From positions 5,448,001 through 5,512,000 of the forward strand of contig CP087965.1 of NCBI GenBank assembly GCA_024703855.1: a DNA stretch of 64,000 nt. Reading direction: 5' to 3'. The stretch is from Polaromonas sp. P2-4. GTDB lineage: Bacteria; Pseudomonadota; Gammaproteobacteria; Burkholderiales; Burkholderiaceae_C. A program made the position numbers and the translations under genes. The notes below the pieces were generated by a model that saw nothing but the letters and a program-made list of their open reading frames with translations, was not told the origin of the DNA and made no database searches. Below, piece after piece: positions 16,137 to 25,852 of this stretch. Each line of letters starts with the position of its first letter. Position 1 is the first letter of the stretch.

Positions 16137-16782
16137 GTTCCAAATATGCGGTCGCCTGCATCACCCAGACCAGGCAGGATGTAGCCGTGGTCGTTGAGCT
16201 CGCGGTCGATGGCTGCGGTGTAGATCGGCACGTCGGGGTGGGCCTTTGCAGCGCCGCAATGCCTTCCGGGCAGGTCAGCAGGCAGACGAACTTGATGGAC
16301 TTGGGGTTGAGCTCCTTCAGGCGCTCGACGGCGGCAATGGCGGAGTTGCCGGTGGCCAGCATCGGGTCGACGACCACGACGTCGCGCTCTTCCATGTCGT
16401 GTGGCATCTTGAAGTAATACTCGACCGCGGTCAGGGTTTTCGGGTCGCGGTACAGGCCGACGTGGCCGACACGGGCGCCGGGCACCACGCTGAGCATGCC
16501 CTCGAGGATGCCGTTGCCGGCGCGCAGGATGGAAACAAACACCAGTTTCTTGCCGTCGATCATTCTGCCGGTCATGGTTTCCAGCGGCGTCTCGATCTCA
16601 ACGTCCTGCATCGGCATGTCGCGCGTGACTTCGTAGGCCATCAGCAGGCTCAGTTCATTGAGCAGGGTACGGAAGGTGTTGGTCGATGCGTCCTTGCGGC
16701 GCATCAGCGTGAGCTTGTGCTGCACCAGCGGGTGGTCGATCAGGTGGACTTTGCCGTTAACTTGGACGCTTGGGGTGGTCAT
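16130..16782 (-). CDS. upp: Uracil phosphoribosyltransferase (one frameshift as written)
   Basis: The start is ATG at 16782 (MTTPSVQVNGKVHLIDHPLV). The body matches Upp: LVQHKLTLMRRKDASTNTFR, VSILRAGNGILEGML, VGLYRDPKTL and the PRPP loop VVVDPMLATGNSA. After PEGIAALQ one base is missing near 16256; the corrected frame gives AHPDVPIYTAAIDRELN and GYILPGLGDAGDRIFGTK, stopping at 16130-16132, a full 218-residue enzyme. It converts uracil plus PRPP to UMP. It sits between codA and URC4, consistent with cytosine to uracil to UMP and with the uridine-ribotide entry step proposed for the URC pathway. Confidence 0.93.
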
Positions 16783-16810
16783 GGGATGGGGTGCCTCTGA
16801 TGGTCAAATT

Positions 16811-17998
16811 TCAAAATACGGTGCCGTCGCTCTGGATGTTCAGAGGCGGCTTGCCTCCGTGCAATTGCTGTGCCAGTGCGCGGCCAGCAGCCCAGGTGCC
16901 GCCTTCGAGCACGCAGGCCAGCGGCATCTGCTCAGCGCTCAATCCTAACTGCTCACGCACCAGCGGCGCGAGCTCGTCGAGCAGGGCGACGGTCAGCGCG
17001 CGCCACTCGACGATCAATTCGTCGCCGGCATCGTGCAACTGGTCTGCCAGCGATTCGTCTTTCAGCCGCAGCACGCCGGCGTCGAGGAACAGCCCGCCGT
17101 TGCGGTACTCGGGCAAACCGGTCAGTGCGTCCAGACCTTCGACTTGTACACCGGCCCACTCAAAGGGCTCCAGCAGCGAATAAGTGAGCCACTGCGAGAG
17201 TTTGTGGAAAGGCATCCAGCCGCTGCTGGGGCCGGCCTCATCGCTGCCTGCCGCCGGGTGCCGCCAGCAATCGCCAAGCGCCACCGTGCCAATCGCGTTC
17301 TGCGCAGGCCAGATGGGCGCCAGGCCCGTGAGCAGCACGGACAGCAGGTCATGCACAAGGATCGCGGCCTGGCCCTGCGCCCGCTGGACCAGCAGGTCAA
17401 ACAGGTGCCCGGGGCGGCCGGGCAGGCCAAACAACTCGGGCTGGTCCTGCAGCGCCTGGCCCAGGCGGCGCAGCAGGGCGGCGCGGCCCTCGAGGCCCAC
17501 CAGAGGATTGTCTGGCGCCACCTGAAAGGCCGCGCCCAGCTGTTCGGCCGTGACGGCCTGCAGGCCCTTGGCGTCGGCCTGCAAGGGGTGTGCAGGGTCG
17601 CTGGAAAAAAGCCCATCCATGAAGGCGTGAAAGCTCGCAACGCCCAGGCCTTCGGAGCGGCTGTAGCTGTGCTCGGGGCGTTCACCTTCGGCCCCTTCCC
17701 GGTAAGTCCAGTCCGGGCCGGCGCCCGCGTCTAGCAACACACTGACCAGGGCCAGGTCGATCTGGGCGCGGGCTTTTTCAGCGGGCAGGGCATCGGCGAG
17801 GGCCTGGTTCAGCTGCGCCAGCCGGTCGACGCCACCGGCCTCGAAATGCCGCCAGCGGCTGTGGTACGGAATCTTCAGGGCCGGGTAACGCGCCCGGGTC
17901 AGCTCGGCCACCAGCGTGGCGGTGGTCTCCATCGCGCCGTCGTTGACGGCGAACCAGGCCGAGTCGCCGCGGCGCGCGTTCGAGCAAGGCCACAGCAC
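16811..17998 (-). CDS. URC4/Urg3-family uracil catabolism protein (DUF1688)
   Basis: The frame to 16811 contains TLVAELTRARYPALKIPYHSRWRHFEAGGVDRL, DWTYREG, RSEGLGVASFHAFMDGLFSS, GRPGHLFDLL and DCWRHPAAG ... FHKLSQWLTYSLLEPFEWAG, all typical of URC4/Urg3. The N-terminus as read (MLWPCSNARRGDSAW) is a frame artefact: shifted by one base the sequence reads TIRRRAVALLERARRGDSAWF, so the true start lies upstream of 17998, near 18020-18060. URC4 is needed in the yeast URC route of uracil degradation, though its reaction is not settled. It is followed closely by upp and preceded by URC1 on the same strand. Confidence 0.9.
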   Translation of the reverse strand: MLWPCSNARRGDSAWFAVNDGAMETTATLVAELTRARYPALKIPYHSRWRHFEAGGVDRLAQLNQALADALPAEKARAQIDLALVSVLLDAGAGPDWTYREGAEGERPEHSYSRSEGLGVASFHAFMDGLFSSDPAHPLQADAKGLQAVTAEQLGAAFQVAPDNPLVGLEGRAALLRRLGQALQDQPELFGLPGRPGHLFDLLVQRAQGQAAILVHDLLSVLLTGLAPIWPAQNAIGTVALGDCWRHPAAGSDEAGPSSGWMPFHKLSQWLTYSLLEPFEWAGVQVEGLDALTGLPEYRNGGLFLDAGVLRLKDESLADQLHDAGDELIVEWRALTVALLDELAPLVREQLGLSAEQMPLACVLEGGTWAAGRALAQQLHGGKPPLNIQSDGTVF

Positions 17999-18021
17999 GC
18001 CTGCGTATCGTGCTTGTAGAG

Positions 18022-18076
18022 AATAATTCGGCTACAGCCCTTGCCAGACGGTCGCCAGCAGTTTCTTTTTGATAGC
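18022..18076 (-). repeat. Mini-element copy E2, between URC1 and URC4
   Basis: Read on the minus strand: GCTATCAAAAAGAAAC, TGCTGGCGACCGTCT, AAGGGCTGTAGCC, GAATTATT. It has the same block order as E1 and E5 and lies where the URC4 start should be, which may confuse the start call. Confidence 0.55.
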
Positions 18077-18098
18077 GTTGGGGGTATGTTGTGCGGAC

Positions 18099-19404
18099 TC
18101 AGGCATCCAGCCCCCGTCCTTTGGCTTTTTTCAGTTCCTCGGCGTCGGGCACCGCGCCGGGTGTGAAGTACCCGGCGGCCATCTTGGCGTCCATCTCGAC
18201 CTGGGCGTCGGCAGGAATCAGCCCTTCGGGGATGTTCACACGTTCCACTACTTCAATGCCGGCGCGGGTGATGGCGTCGTACTTCATGTTGCTCATGGAC
18301 ACCAGCCGGTGAATCTTGCGCACGCCCAGCCAGTTCAGCACGTCGGGCATCAGCTCCTGAAAACGCATGTCCTGCACGCCCGCCACACATTCGGTGCGGT
18401 TGAAGTACTGGTCGGCGGTGTCGCCGCCCACCTGGCGCTTGCGGGCGTTGTAGACCAGGAATTTGGTGACCTCGCCCAGCGCCCGGCCTTCCTTGCGGAA
18501 GTAGGACACCAGGCCCACGCCGCCGCGCTGTGCACCCTGGATGCATTCTTCAATCGCGTGCGTCAGGTAAGGACGGCAGGTACAGATGTCGGAGCCAAAC
18601 ACATCCGAGCCGTTGCATTCGTCATGCACGCGGGCGGTGAGTTCGACCTCGGGATTGGCCAGGTCGCGCGGCTTGCCAAAAATATAGGCGGTGAGCCCAC
18701 CAATCGGTGGCAGGAAGACTTCCAGGTCGCTGCGGGTGACGAGTTCGGGGTACATGCCGCCGGTTTCTTCGAATAACACGCGCCGCAAATCGGTTTCGCT
18801 GCAGCCAAAACGCTTGGCGACTTCCGGCAAAAACCACACCGGCTCGACCGCCACCTTGGTCACCATGGCTGCGCCGCCGGCGGTGAGGTATTTGCCGTCG
18901 GCCTTCAGGCGCCCCGACTGGAGTGCTTCGATCACTTCGGGCAGGATCACATGCGCCTGGGTCACGGCGATGGTCGGGCGGATGTCGTAGCCGGCCGCCA
19001 GTCTCGCTGGCAAACACATCCGCCACCGTCGCGCCCCACGGGTCCATGGCAACAATGCGCCCGGGTTCGCTCCATTGCGGGTAGGGGCCGATGATGTCGG
19101 TTGGCGAGGTGTTCGTCAGGTCGGCCTTGTGTTTGGAAGACAGGGCGCCGGAGGCGATGGCCAGCGCGCGGTACACGCTGTAGGAGCCGCTGTGCGTGCC
19201 GATGACATTGCGGTGGCTGCGCCGCGTGGTGGTACCGACCACCGGCCCGCGCTCGGTGGCGGTGGCCGCGGCCCAGCGAATCGGCAGCGCGCCATAACCG
19301 CCGGCGTGGGAGGTCAGGCGGATATGTTGAGAGGCCGGGGACGCAGCGACGGGCGAGGGTAGCGGAACCGGATCAAGAGGCTTGGCGGCAACTTCAGCAG
19401 ACAT
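18099..19404 (-). CDS. GTP cyclohydrolase II-like URC1 protein (one frameshift as written)
   Basis: The start is ATG at 19404. The N-terminal part reads IRLTSHAGGYGALPIRWAAA, THSGSYSVYRALAIASGAL and TSPTDIIGPYPQW; after a shift near 19010 it continues SRLAAGYDIRPTIAVTQAH. The RibA-like half has ARVHDECNGSDVFGSDICTCRPYL (zinc-binding Cys cluster), SYFRKEGRALGEVTKFLVYN and VSMSNMKYDAI. The total is about 430 residues. This is the GTP cyclohydrolase II homologue of the uracil-catabolic URC pathway rather than riboflavin RibA: the long N-terminus and the URC4, upp and codA neighbours decide this. Confidence 0.9.
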
Positions 19405-19520
19405 TGCGGATCCTTCAAAAAATCCAATGTACCGATGCGTGCCAGGATTGACAAGCCCGAAGTTTTGGCCGGTCGTTAATTTGCGACAGCCCGGCGTAGC
19501 GGGCTTGGCTCAGCGCGGAG

Positions 19521-21040
19521 TCAGCGCCGTTTGCCGCCGAAGATGCTGCCCAGCACGCCGCGAATGATCTCGCGCCCCACGGCCGAGCCCATGGTGCGTA
19601 CGGCCGACTTGGCCATGCTTTGTGCCAGCCCTTCATGCTTGCCACCGCGCGGGCCGGTGCTGCCAAACAGCACATCGTTCAGGCCGCCCAGAATGCCGCC
19701 AGAGCCCGATTCACCCGCCGCACCACCGTTCGGGGATTTCGCGGCTTCAGCGGCCGCGACATCGGCACGCCCCTTGATTTTCTCGTAAGCCGACTCGCGG
19801 TCAACGGTTTTTTCGTACACACCGGCGACCAGCGAGTTTTGCAGCAGCGCCTGGCGTTGCTGGGCCGTGATGGGGCCAATCTGGCTGCCGGGCGGCAGCA
19901 CATACACCCGCTCGGTGATGCCGGGCCGGCCTTTGGCGTCCAGCAGGCTGACGAGGCGCTTCGCCGACGGCCAGCTCGGTAATCGCTGTTTCAATGTCCA
20001 GACCGGGTTTTTGCCGCATGGTTTGGGCGGTTGCCTTGACGGCTTTCTGGTCGCGCGGCGTGTAGGCGCGCAGGGCGTGCTGCACCCGGTTGCCGAGCTG
20101 GGCCAGCACCGAGTCGGGAATGTCCAGCGGGTTTTGCGTCACAAAATACACACCCACGCCCTTGGAGCGCACCAGGCGCACCACCAGTTCAATCCGCTCA
20201 ATCAGCACCTTGGGCGCTTCGTTAAACAGCAAATGCGCTTCGTCAAAAAAGAACACCAGTTTGGGTTTTTCGGGGTCGCCAATCTCGGGCAGTTGCTCAA
20301 ACAGCTCGGACAGCATCCAGAGCAAAAAGGTGGCGTACAGGCGCGGCGAATTCATCAGCTTGTCGGCCGCCAGGATGTTGATGATCCCGTGACCGGCGCT
20401 GTCGGTCTGCATGAAGTCGCTGATGTTGAGCATGGGCTCGCCGAAGAACTTCTCGCCACCCTGGCTTTCGATCTGCAGCAGGCCGCGCTGGATGGCGCCC
20501 ACGCTGGCAGCGCTGACATTGCCGTATTCCGTGGTGAACTCGCTGGCGTTGTCGCCCACGTACTGCAGCATGGCGCGCAGATCCTTGAGGTCCAGCAGCA
20601 GCATGCCGTTGTCATCGGCGATTTTGAACACCAGGTTGAGCACGCCAGCCTGCGTTTCGTTGAGGTTGAGCATGCGGCCCAGCAGCAGCGGGCCCATGTC
20701 GGAGACGGTGGCGCGCACCGGGTGCCCCTGCTCGCCGAACACATCCCACAGCGTGGCCGGGCAGGCCAGCGCTTCGGGCGCGTCGATGCCGCGTTCCTTC
20801 AGGATGCCGGCCATTTTTTCGCCGATGCTGCCGGCCTGGCTGATGCCGGTCAAATCGCCCTTGACGTCGGCCATGAAGACAGGAACGCCAATTTTCGAGA
20901 AATTTTCGGCTAGGGTTTGCAGCGTGATCGGTTTTGCCGGTGCCGGTGGCGCCGGTGATGAGCCCGTGGCGGTTAGCCAGGTTGGGCAGCAGTTCGCAAA
21001 CGGTGGATGCGTTCTTGGCGATCAGCAGGGGAGCAGACAT
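19521..21040 (-). CDS. HerA-like ATPase, DUF853 (YjgR) family; two frameshifts as written
   Basis: The start is ATG at 21040: MSAPLLIAKNASTVCELLPNLANRHGLITGATGTGKT with the Walker A. After a shift near 20915 follow FMADVKGDLTGISQAG, GRMLNLNETQAGVLNL, KLVFFFDEAHLLFNEAP (Walker B), VGVYFVTQNPLDIPDSVLAQLGNR and HALRAYTPRDQKAVK. A second shift near 19990 leads to the C-terminal tail with a Gly-rich stretch and GREIIRGVLGSIFGGKRR. This is a DUF853 protein of about 505 residues, a predicted DNA-translocating P-loop ATPase of unknown role. A fragment of a second copy of its 5' end lies at 22523-22618. Confidence 0.9.
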
Positions 21041-21189
21041 AAAAACAAAGCCTCGTCAGTCAAAAAAAGCGCAGGCCCTCCGGTCTGGAGGAGGCTGCGC
21101 AGCACAATGTCAAACTGAGTATAGCGAGAGTGTTTTTGAGCGCAGGGCGCGCCCGGGGCTGAAGCTCTTTTGGGTGAGAAGCGCCAGCT

Positions 21190-22204
21190 TCACGCCCTGA
21201 TGGCCGAGACAACTTTCCGCAGGACATCTGCCATGGCGGATACGAAGGATTCGGCGCGGGCCTCGCTCGAAACCTCGCCGGTCCAGTTCAGGGTGAAGCA
21301 GAAGGTCACGGGAACCTGCCCTACCAGCATCTGGCCGGAGAAACACAGGCAGTGAAAACCCTCCCAGTCGATGCTTCCGCCTTTGCCGAAAGCCAGAATG
21401 CCGGGTGGCACGGTGCGCGAGATGGCATCGGCCATGGCATGGATGCGCTTGTATTCATTGAGTGTGGCGGGCAGCCGGAAGAACTTGCCGCTTAAGGACT
21501 GGCGATACCAGTTCACCATCTCCGTGGCTGAACTGAGCATGGACTCCTGGGCGTTGATGACCTGGGTGCGCGGCGTCAGTCCGAGCGTGTCGCCGCGAGC
21601 CATGCGATCCATCGCGTCCCAGCCCAGATCCACGCCGTAGTCGGCACCGGCCAGGTAGGAGAACAGCTTGCGCGTCGAGCTCGGGATCCGGGTCTGCACC
21701 AGGCCGGCTTCGGCGATCAGCGCGCACACGCTCTGGCCCGACCCGGGTCAGGGCGATATCGGTGGCAGTGTTGTCACTGTGGGTGATCATGGCTTCGAGC
21801 ACGCTGCGGTAGGGCGTTTTGCCGCTGAGCGCCAGCAAAACCGGGCTGCCCGGCGAGCGCAACGCGTCGCTGACCTCGCACAGCTGGCTTTCGGACAATC
21901 CCTCGCGCCCGGCCTCGGCATCCCGTAAAAACTGGGCCAGGATAAAGGTCTTGACCGCGCTGCCGACAAATAGCTGCTGGTCCGGCTTGTACGCGGCGGT
22001 CCAGGGCGTGGTCGGCGCATCGACCTGTACCAGGCAATGGCTGGTGGCTGGTGCCAGCGCAGCAAAGCGGGCGATGGCCTGGTTCACGCTGGCGGGCGCG
22101 CCAGCGGCGCGGGCATGCGCGCCACCGGCAAAAAGGGCCGGTGCTGCCAGGGATGACGCGGCCAGCTTGAGCGTCAGGCGGCGGGAGGGGCAAGTCAGCG
22201 GCAT
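21190..22204 (-). CDS. Exported class A beta-lactamase-like serine hydrolase (one frameshift as written)
   Basis: The start is at 22204: MPLTCPSRRLTLKLAASSLA has a twin-arginine-like SRRLTLK followed by a hydrophobic stretch and AHA, so export is likely. The catalytic S-A-V-K (Ser82, Lys85) and S-D-N (HSDNTATD) are in the first frame. Near 21735 the frame shifts into RALIAEAGLVQTRIPSSTRKLFSYLAG and the third motif K-G-G (FGKGGSIDWEGFH). The product of about 335 residues has the full class A serine hydrolase triad of motifs, but K-G-G in place of K-T-G, so beta-lactamase activity is not certain; a D,D-peptidase-like role is possible. Confidence 0.85.
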
Positions 22205-22522
22205 GGTGTTTCTCCATGAATTTGCGCAGGCAAGAAGGCCTGGGAACAGGGTTTGCCAGGCTGCTCGGGGAGAAACCCGCCGTCAGCACTGCGTTCGGCT
22301 GCGTGCAAGTTTCCTTTTTAGTTGTAACACGGTTTCTGCCAGAATTTGATGATGAGGTAGTCAGTCCGTCTCAGCTTGTCGTCCATTTGTCGCAATCATC
22401 GAGAGACGACGGCGAACCCCTTAGCCTTAAAGGTGCTCTGCGGGAAATTCGGCTGCAAAAATGGCCGGGAGGATCTGGCTCAGGCCGACGCGCAGGGACA
22501 CCTCGGCGCGATCGCCTGCGGC

Positions 22523-22618
22523 TTATCCGACCCTTCGGCGTTTGGCCAGGCCGGGAATAAGCTCGCAATGGGTTGAGGCATTCTTGGCAATCAACAAAGA
22601 CGATAGGGGCTCAGCCAT
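22523..22618 (-). pseudogene. Fragment of a DUF853 ATPase gene (5' end only)
   Basis: ATG at 22618 gives MAEPLSSLLIAKNASTHCEL then IPGLAKRRRVG and a stop at 22523. This matches the first 25 residues of the complete gene at 21040 (MSAPLLIAKNASTVCELLPNLANR) and then departs before the Walker A. It is the remnant of a duplicated copy. The surrounding 640-bp gap between the serine hydrolase and yebC has no other gene. Confidence 0.75.
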
Positions 22619-22637
22619 GGCGGTGCCCTGGAGTGTA

Positions 22638-22800
22638 AGGAAGCTCTGCATAGCCCCTCGCGGTCCGTGATAGCCCGGACTCGGGCGATCTGCGGCGTTG
22701 CCTTTCTTGCCAATAGCCGTGCTATTGGCTGCAAAACGCGCCTTGCAGCTCATCCCGATCCGGGCTACACGAACTCGCGGGGAGCTATGCAGAGCTTCCT
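22638..22800. repeat. Long imperfect palindrome LP1, upstream of yebC
   Basis: The outer arms AGGAAGCTCTGCATAGC (22638-22654) and the exact complement (22784-22800) are joined by a second arm pair around TAGCCCGGA/TCCGGGCTA. A central hairpin GCCAATAG-CCGTG-CTATTGGC lies at 22709-22729. The centre is bordered by GGCGTTGC on the left and CGCGCCTTGC on the right. The same centre and borders recur in the palindrome at 62890-63052. Confidence 0.85.
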
Positions 22801-22847
22801 AAAAGTAAAATGATGGCCGTAGATTAAATCAATTACGAAGGATTCCC

Positions 22848-23573
22848 GTGGCTGGTCATAGTAAATGGGCGAATATTCAGCACCGCAAGGGTCGCCAGGA
22901 TGAAAAACGCCAGCGCGTCTGGACGCGTGTGATGCGGGAGATCATGGTGGCAGCCCGCATGGGCGGTGGTGACCTGGGCACCAACCCGCGCCTGCGCCTG
23001 GCCGTGGACAAGGCCAAAGCGGCCAACATGCCGGCCGATAACGTCAAGTACGGTATTGCCAAAGCCACCGGCAGCCTTGAAGGCGTTCACTACGAAGAGG
23101 TCCGCTACGAAGGCTACGGCATTGGCGGAGCCGCCATCATCGTGGACTGCATGACCGACAACCGGGTGCGCACTGTGGCCGAGGTTCGCCATGCGTTTTC
23201 CAAGCATGGCGGCAACATGGGCACCGAAGGTTCGGTGGCGTTTCAGTTCAAGCATTGCGGCCAGTTCATTTTTGCGCCCGGCACCAGCGAAGACAAGGTC
23301 ATGGAAGTGGCGCTGGACGCCGGTGCCGACGATGTGATCACGCATGACGACGGCGCCATTGAAGTGCTGACGCCGTATGCCGATTTTGAAACCGTTAAAC
23401 ACGCGCTGGAAGCCGCTGGACTCAAGCCCGAGCTGGCCGAAGTCACCATGCGCGCCGACAACATGATTGAGCTGACGGGTGACGACGCCCACAAGATGCA
23501 AAAGCTGCTGGATGTGCTGGAGGACCTGGACGACACGCAGGACGTCTTTCACAACGCGGCCTTGTCTGAATAA
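22848..23573 (+). CDS. yebC: YebC/PmpR-family translation/transcription factor
   Basis: GTG at 22848 with GAAGGA six bases upstream. The intact 241-residue protein starts MAGHSKWANIQHRKGRQDEKR, the family signature, followed by GGGDLGTNPRLRLAVDKAKAANMP, the GTEGSVAFQF block and a C-terminal domain with ADNMIELTGDDAHKMQKLLDVLEDLDD. YebC-type proteins are ubiquitous; older work calls them DNA-binding regulators, newer work implicates some in relieving ribosome stalling. The next gene is purD on the same strand after 37 bases. Confidence 0.96.
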   Translation: MAGHSKWANIQHRKGRQDEKRQRVWTRVMREIMVAARMGGGDLGTNPRLRLAVDKAKAANMPADNVKYGIAKATGSLEGVHYEEVRYEGYGIGGAAIIVDCMTDNRVRTVAEVRHAFSKHGGNMGTEGSVAFQFKHCGQFIFAPGTSEDKVMEVALDAGADDVITHDDGAIEVLTPYADFETVKHALEAAGLKPELAEVTMRADNMIELTGDDAHKMQKLLDVLEDLDDTQDVFHNAALSE

Positions 23574-23610
23574 ACAAGCACTGTAAAAACACAACAATGA
23601 AAGCTGTAGC

Positions 23611-24914
23611 ATGAAAGTTTTAGTGGTGGGCGGCGGTGGCCGTGAACACGCCTTGGCCTGGAAACTGGCCCAGTCGCCCAAAGTGCAGGCGGTTTATGTC
23701 GCGCCGGGCAACGGCGGCACCGCGCTCGATGCCCGGTTGGAGAACGTCAATATCACCGATGTCAAGGCGCTGCGCGCCTGGGCTGCTACTGAAAAGATAG
23801 CGTTGACAGTGGTGGGTCCGGAGCAACCGCTGGCGGCCGGCATCGTCGATGAGTTCCGCGCCCATGGCCTGCGGGTGTTTGGCCCCACCAAAGCGGCCGC
23901 CCAGCTCGAAAGCTCCAAGGCCTTTTCCAAAGCCTTCATGAAGCGCCACAACATTCCGACGGCGGAATACGAAACCTTTACCGATGCAGTGGCGGCGCAC
24001 GCCTATGTCGATGAAAAGGTGCGCCCATTGTGGTCAAGGCCGATGGCCTGGCGGCCGGCAAGGGCGTGGTGGTGGCGATGACGCTGCACGAGGCACATGA
24101 GGCGATTGAGTTCATGCTCGCGCCAAACCCCGATTTCAATCCGCTGGGTGTCACGCACAACGAAGGCGGTGCACGGGTCGTCATTGAGGAGTTCCTGCAG
24201 GGCGAAGAGGCCAGCTTCATCGTCATGTGCGACGGCAAAAACGTGGCGGCCCTGGCCACCAGCCAGGACCACAAGCGCCTGCTGGATGGCGACCAGGGCC
24301 CGAACACCGGCGGCATGGGGGCGTATTCACCGGCCCCAGTGGTCACGCCTGAAGTGCACGGCCGTGCCATGCGGGAAATCATCATGCCCACCATCAAGGG
24401 CATGGAAAAAGACGGCATGGTGTTCACTGGTTTTCTGTACGCCGGCCTGATGATTGATGCGCAAGGCCGGCCCAAGACGCTGGAATTCAACTGCCGCATG
24501 GGCGATCCCGAAACCCAGCCTATCATGATGCGCCTGAAAAACGATTTGTACGAGGTGATGATGGCGGCCACTTCCGGCACGCTCGATCAGGTCGAGCTGG
24601 ACTGGGACCGCCGCCCGGCCCTGGGCGTGGTGATGGCCGCGCATGGCTACCCGCTGCAGCCACGCAAGGGCGATGTCATTCATGGCTTGTCCCGTCCAAC
24701 GGGTGATGCGACCGAAGATGCCATGGTGTTTCACGCCGGCACCCGCGCGCAAGACAATGCCACGGTGACCTCGGGTGGCCGCGTGCTGTGTGTCACGGCA
24801 CTGGGTAGCACCGTCAAAGCCGCTCAACAGCGTGCTTACGAAGTCGCTCAGGGTATCCATTTTGATGGCGCGCAGTACCGCAAGGACATTGGGTACAGGG
24901 CCATCAAATCCTGA
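23611..24914 (+). CDS. purD: Phosphoribosylamine-glycine ligase (one frameshift as written)
   Basis: ATG at 23611: MKVLVVGGGGREHALAWKLAQS, APGNGGTA, LTVVGPEQPLAAGIVDEFR and KAFMKRHNIPTAEYETF. Near 24025 the frame shifts into VVKADGLAAGKGVVVAMT (ATP-grasp loop), GEEASFIVMCDGKNV, DHKRLLDGDQGPNTGGMGAYSP and EFNCRMGDPETQ. The total is about 430 residues, normal for PurD, which joins phosphoribosylamine and glycine in purine synthesis. The stop overlaps the hemF start (TGATG). The gene is essential on minimal medium, so the shift is probably an error. Confidence 0.95.
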
Positions 24915-25852
24915 TGAGCATGACCGATCTTTCAATCGTTCGGACTTTTTACTGGGGCTGCAGGAGCGAATCACCAGCGCTGTCGCGGCGCTGGACGGCC
25001 AGCCCTTTGTGACCGACCCCTGGCAAAAGAACCCGGCGAGCCGCTGCAGGGCAATGGCATTACCAAGATATTGGAGCAGGGCCGGGTGTTTGAGCGTGCG
25101 GGTTGTGGTTTTTCCCATGTGCGCGGCACCAAGCTGCCGCCGTCGGCGACCCAGCACCGGCCCGAACTGGCGGGCGCGCCCTTTGAAGCGATGGGTGTTT
25201 CGCTGGTGTTTCACCCCGCGTAACCCCTATGTGCCGACGGTCCACATGAATGTGCGCATGCTGGCCGCGACACCTATACAGAATGCAAGCGGGTCTGGTT
25301 CAGCCTGAGCCCGTTTGCTGGGTTGGCGGCGGCATGGACTTGACGCCTTATTACGGCTTTGAAGAAGATGCCGTGCATTTTCACCAAACCTGCAAAGACG
25401 CGCTGGCGCCTTTTGGCAGCGACAAATACCCGCGCTTCAAACAATGGTGCGACGAGTATTTTTACCTTAAGCACCGGCAGGAGCAGCGCGGCATAGGGGG
25501 CGTGTTTTTTGATGATTTCCAGGAACTGGGGCCAGACCAGAGTTTTGCCATGATGCAAAGCGTGGCCGATTCGTTTTTGCAAGCGTATTTGCCGATTGTT
25601 GAACGTCGTCAGAACATGCCCTATGGCGAGCGCGAGCGCGATTTCCAGCTCTACCGGCGAGGCCGTTACGTGGAGTTCAACCTGGTGTGGGACCGCGGTA
25701 CGCACTTTGGCCTGCAATCGGGTGGGCGCACCGAGTCGATTTTGATGTCCATGCCGCCACTGGCGAGCTGGGCCTACCAGCGTCCGGTTGAGGCTGGCTC
25801 GCCGGAAGATCGCCTGTACAAAGAGTTTTTACCCAGGCGGGACTGGGTTTGA
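24914..25852 (+). CDS. hemF: Oxygen-dependent coproporphyrinogen III oxidase (several frameshifts as written)
   Basis: The start ATG at 24914 (MSMTDLSIVRTF) overlaps the purD stop. Successive frames give LLGLQERITSAVAALDG, EPLQGNGITKILEQGRVFERAG, GFSHVRG, NPYVPTVHMNVRML, then WVGGGMDLTPYYGFEEDAVHFH, GIGGVFFDDFQELG, YGERERDFQLYRRGRYVEFNLVWDRGTHFGLQSGGR and PPLASW. At least four single-base breaks fall before 25320; one is a T run near 24946 that needs one more T. The product of about 305 residues converts coproporphyrinogen III to protoporphyrinogen IX in haem synthesis, using oxygen. The stop overlaps the nadD start. Confidence 0.93.

Noticed and set aside
23788..23812. GCTACTGAAAAGATAGC in purD as a mini-element copy
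   Set aside because: It encodes the normal PurD EKIALTVVGPE block and lacks the right half of the element.
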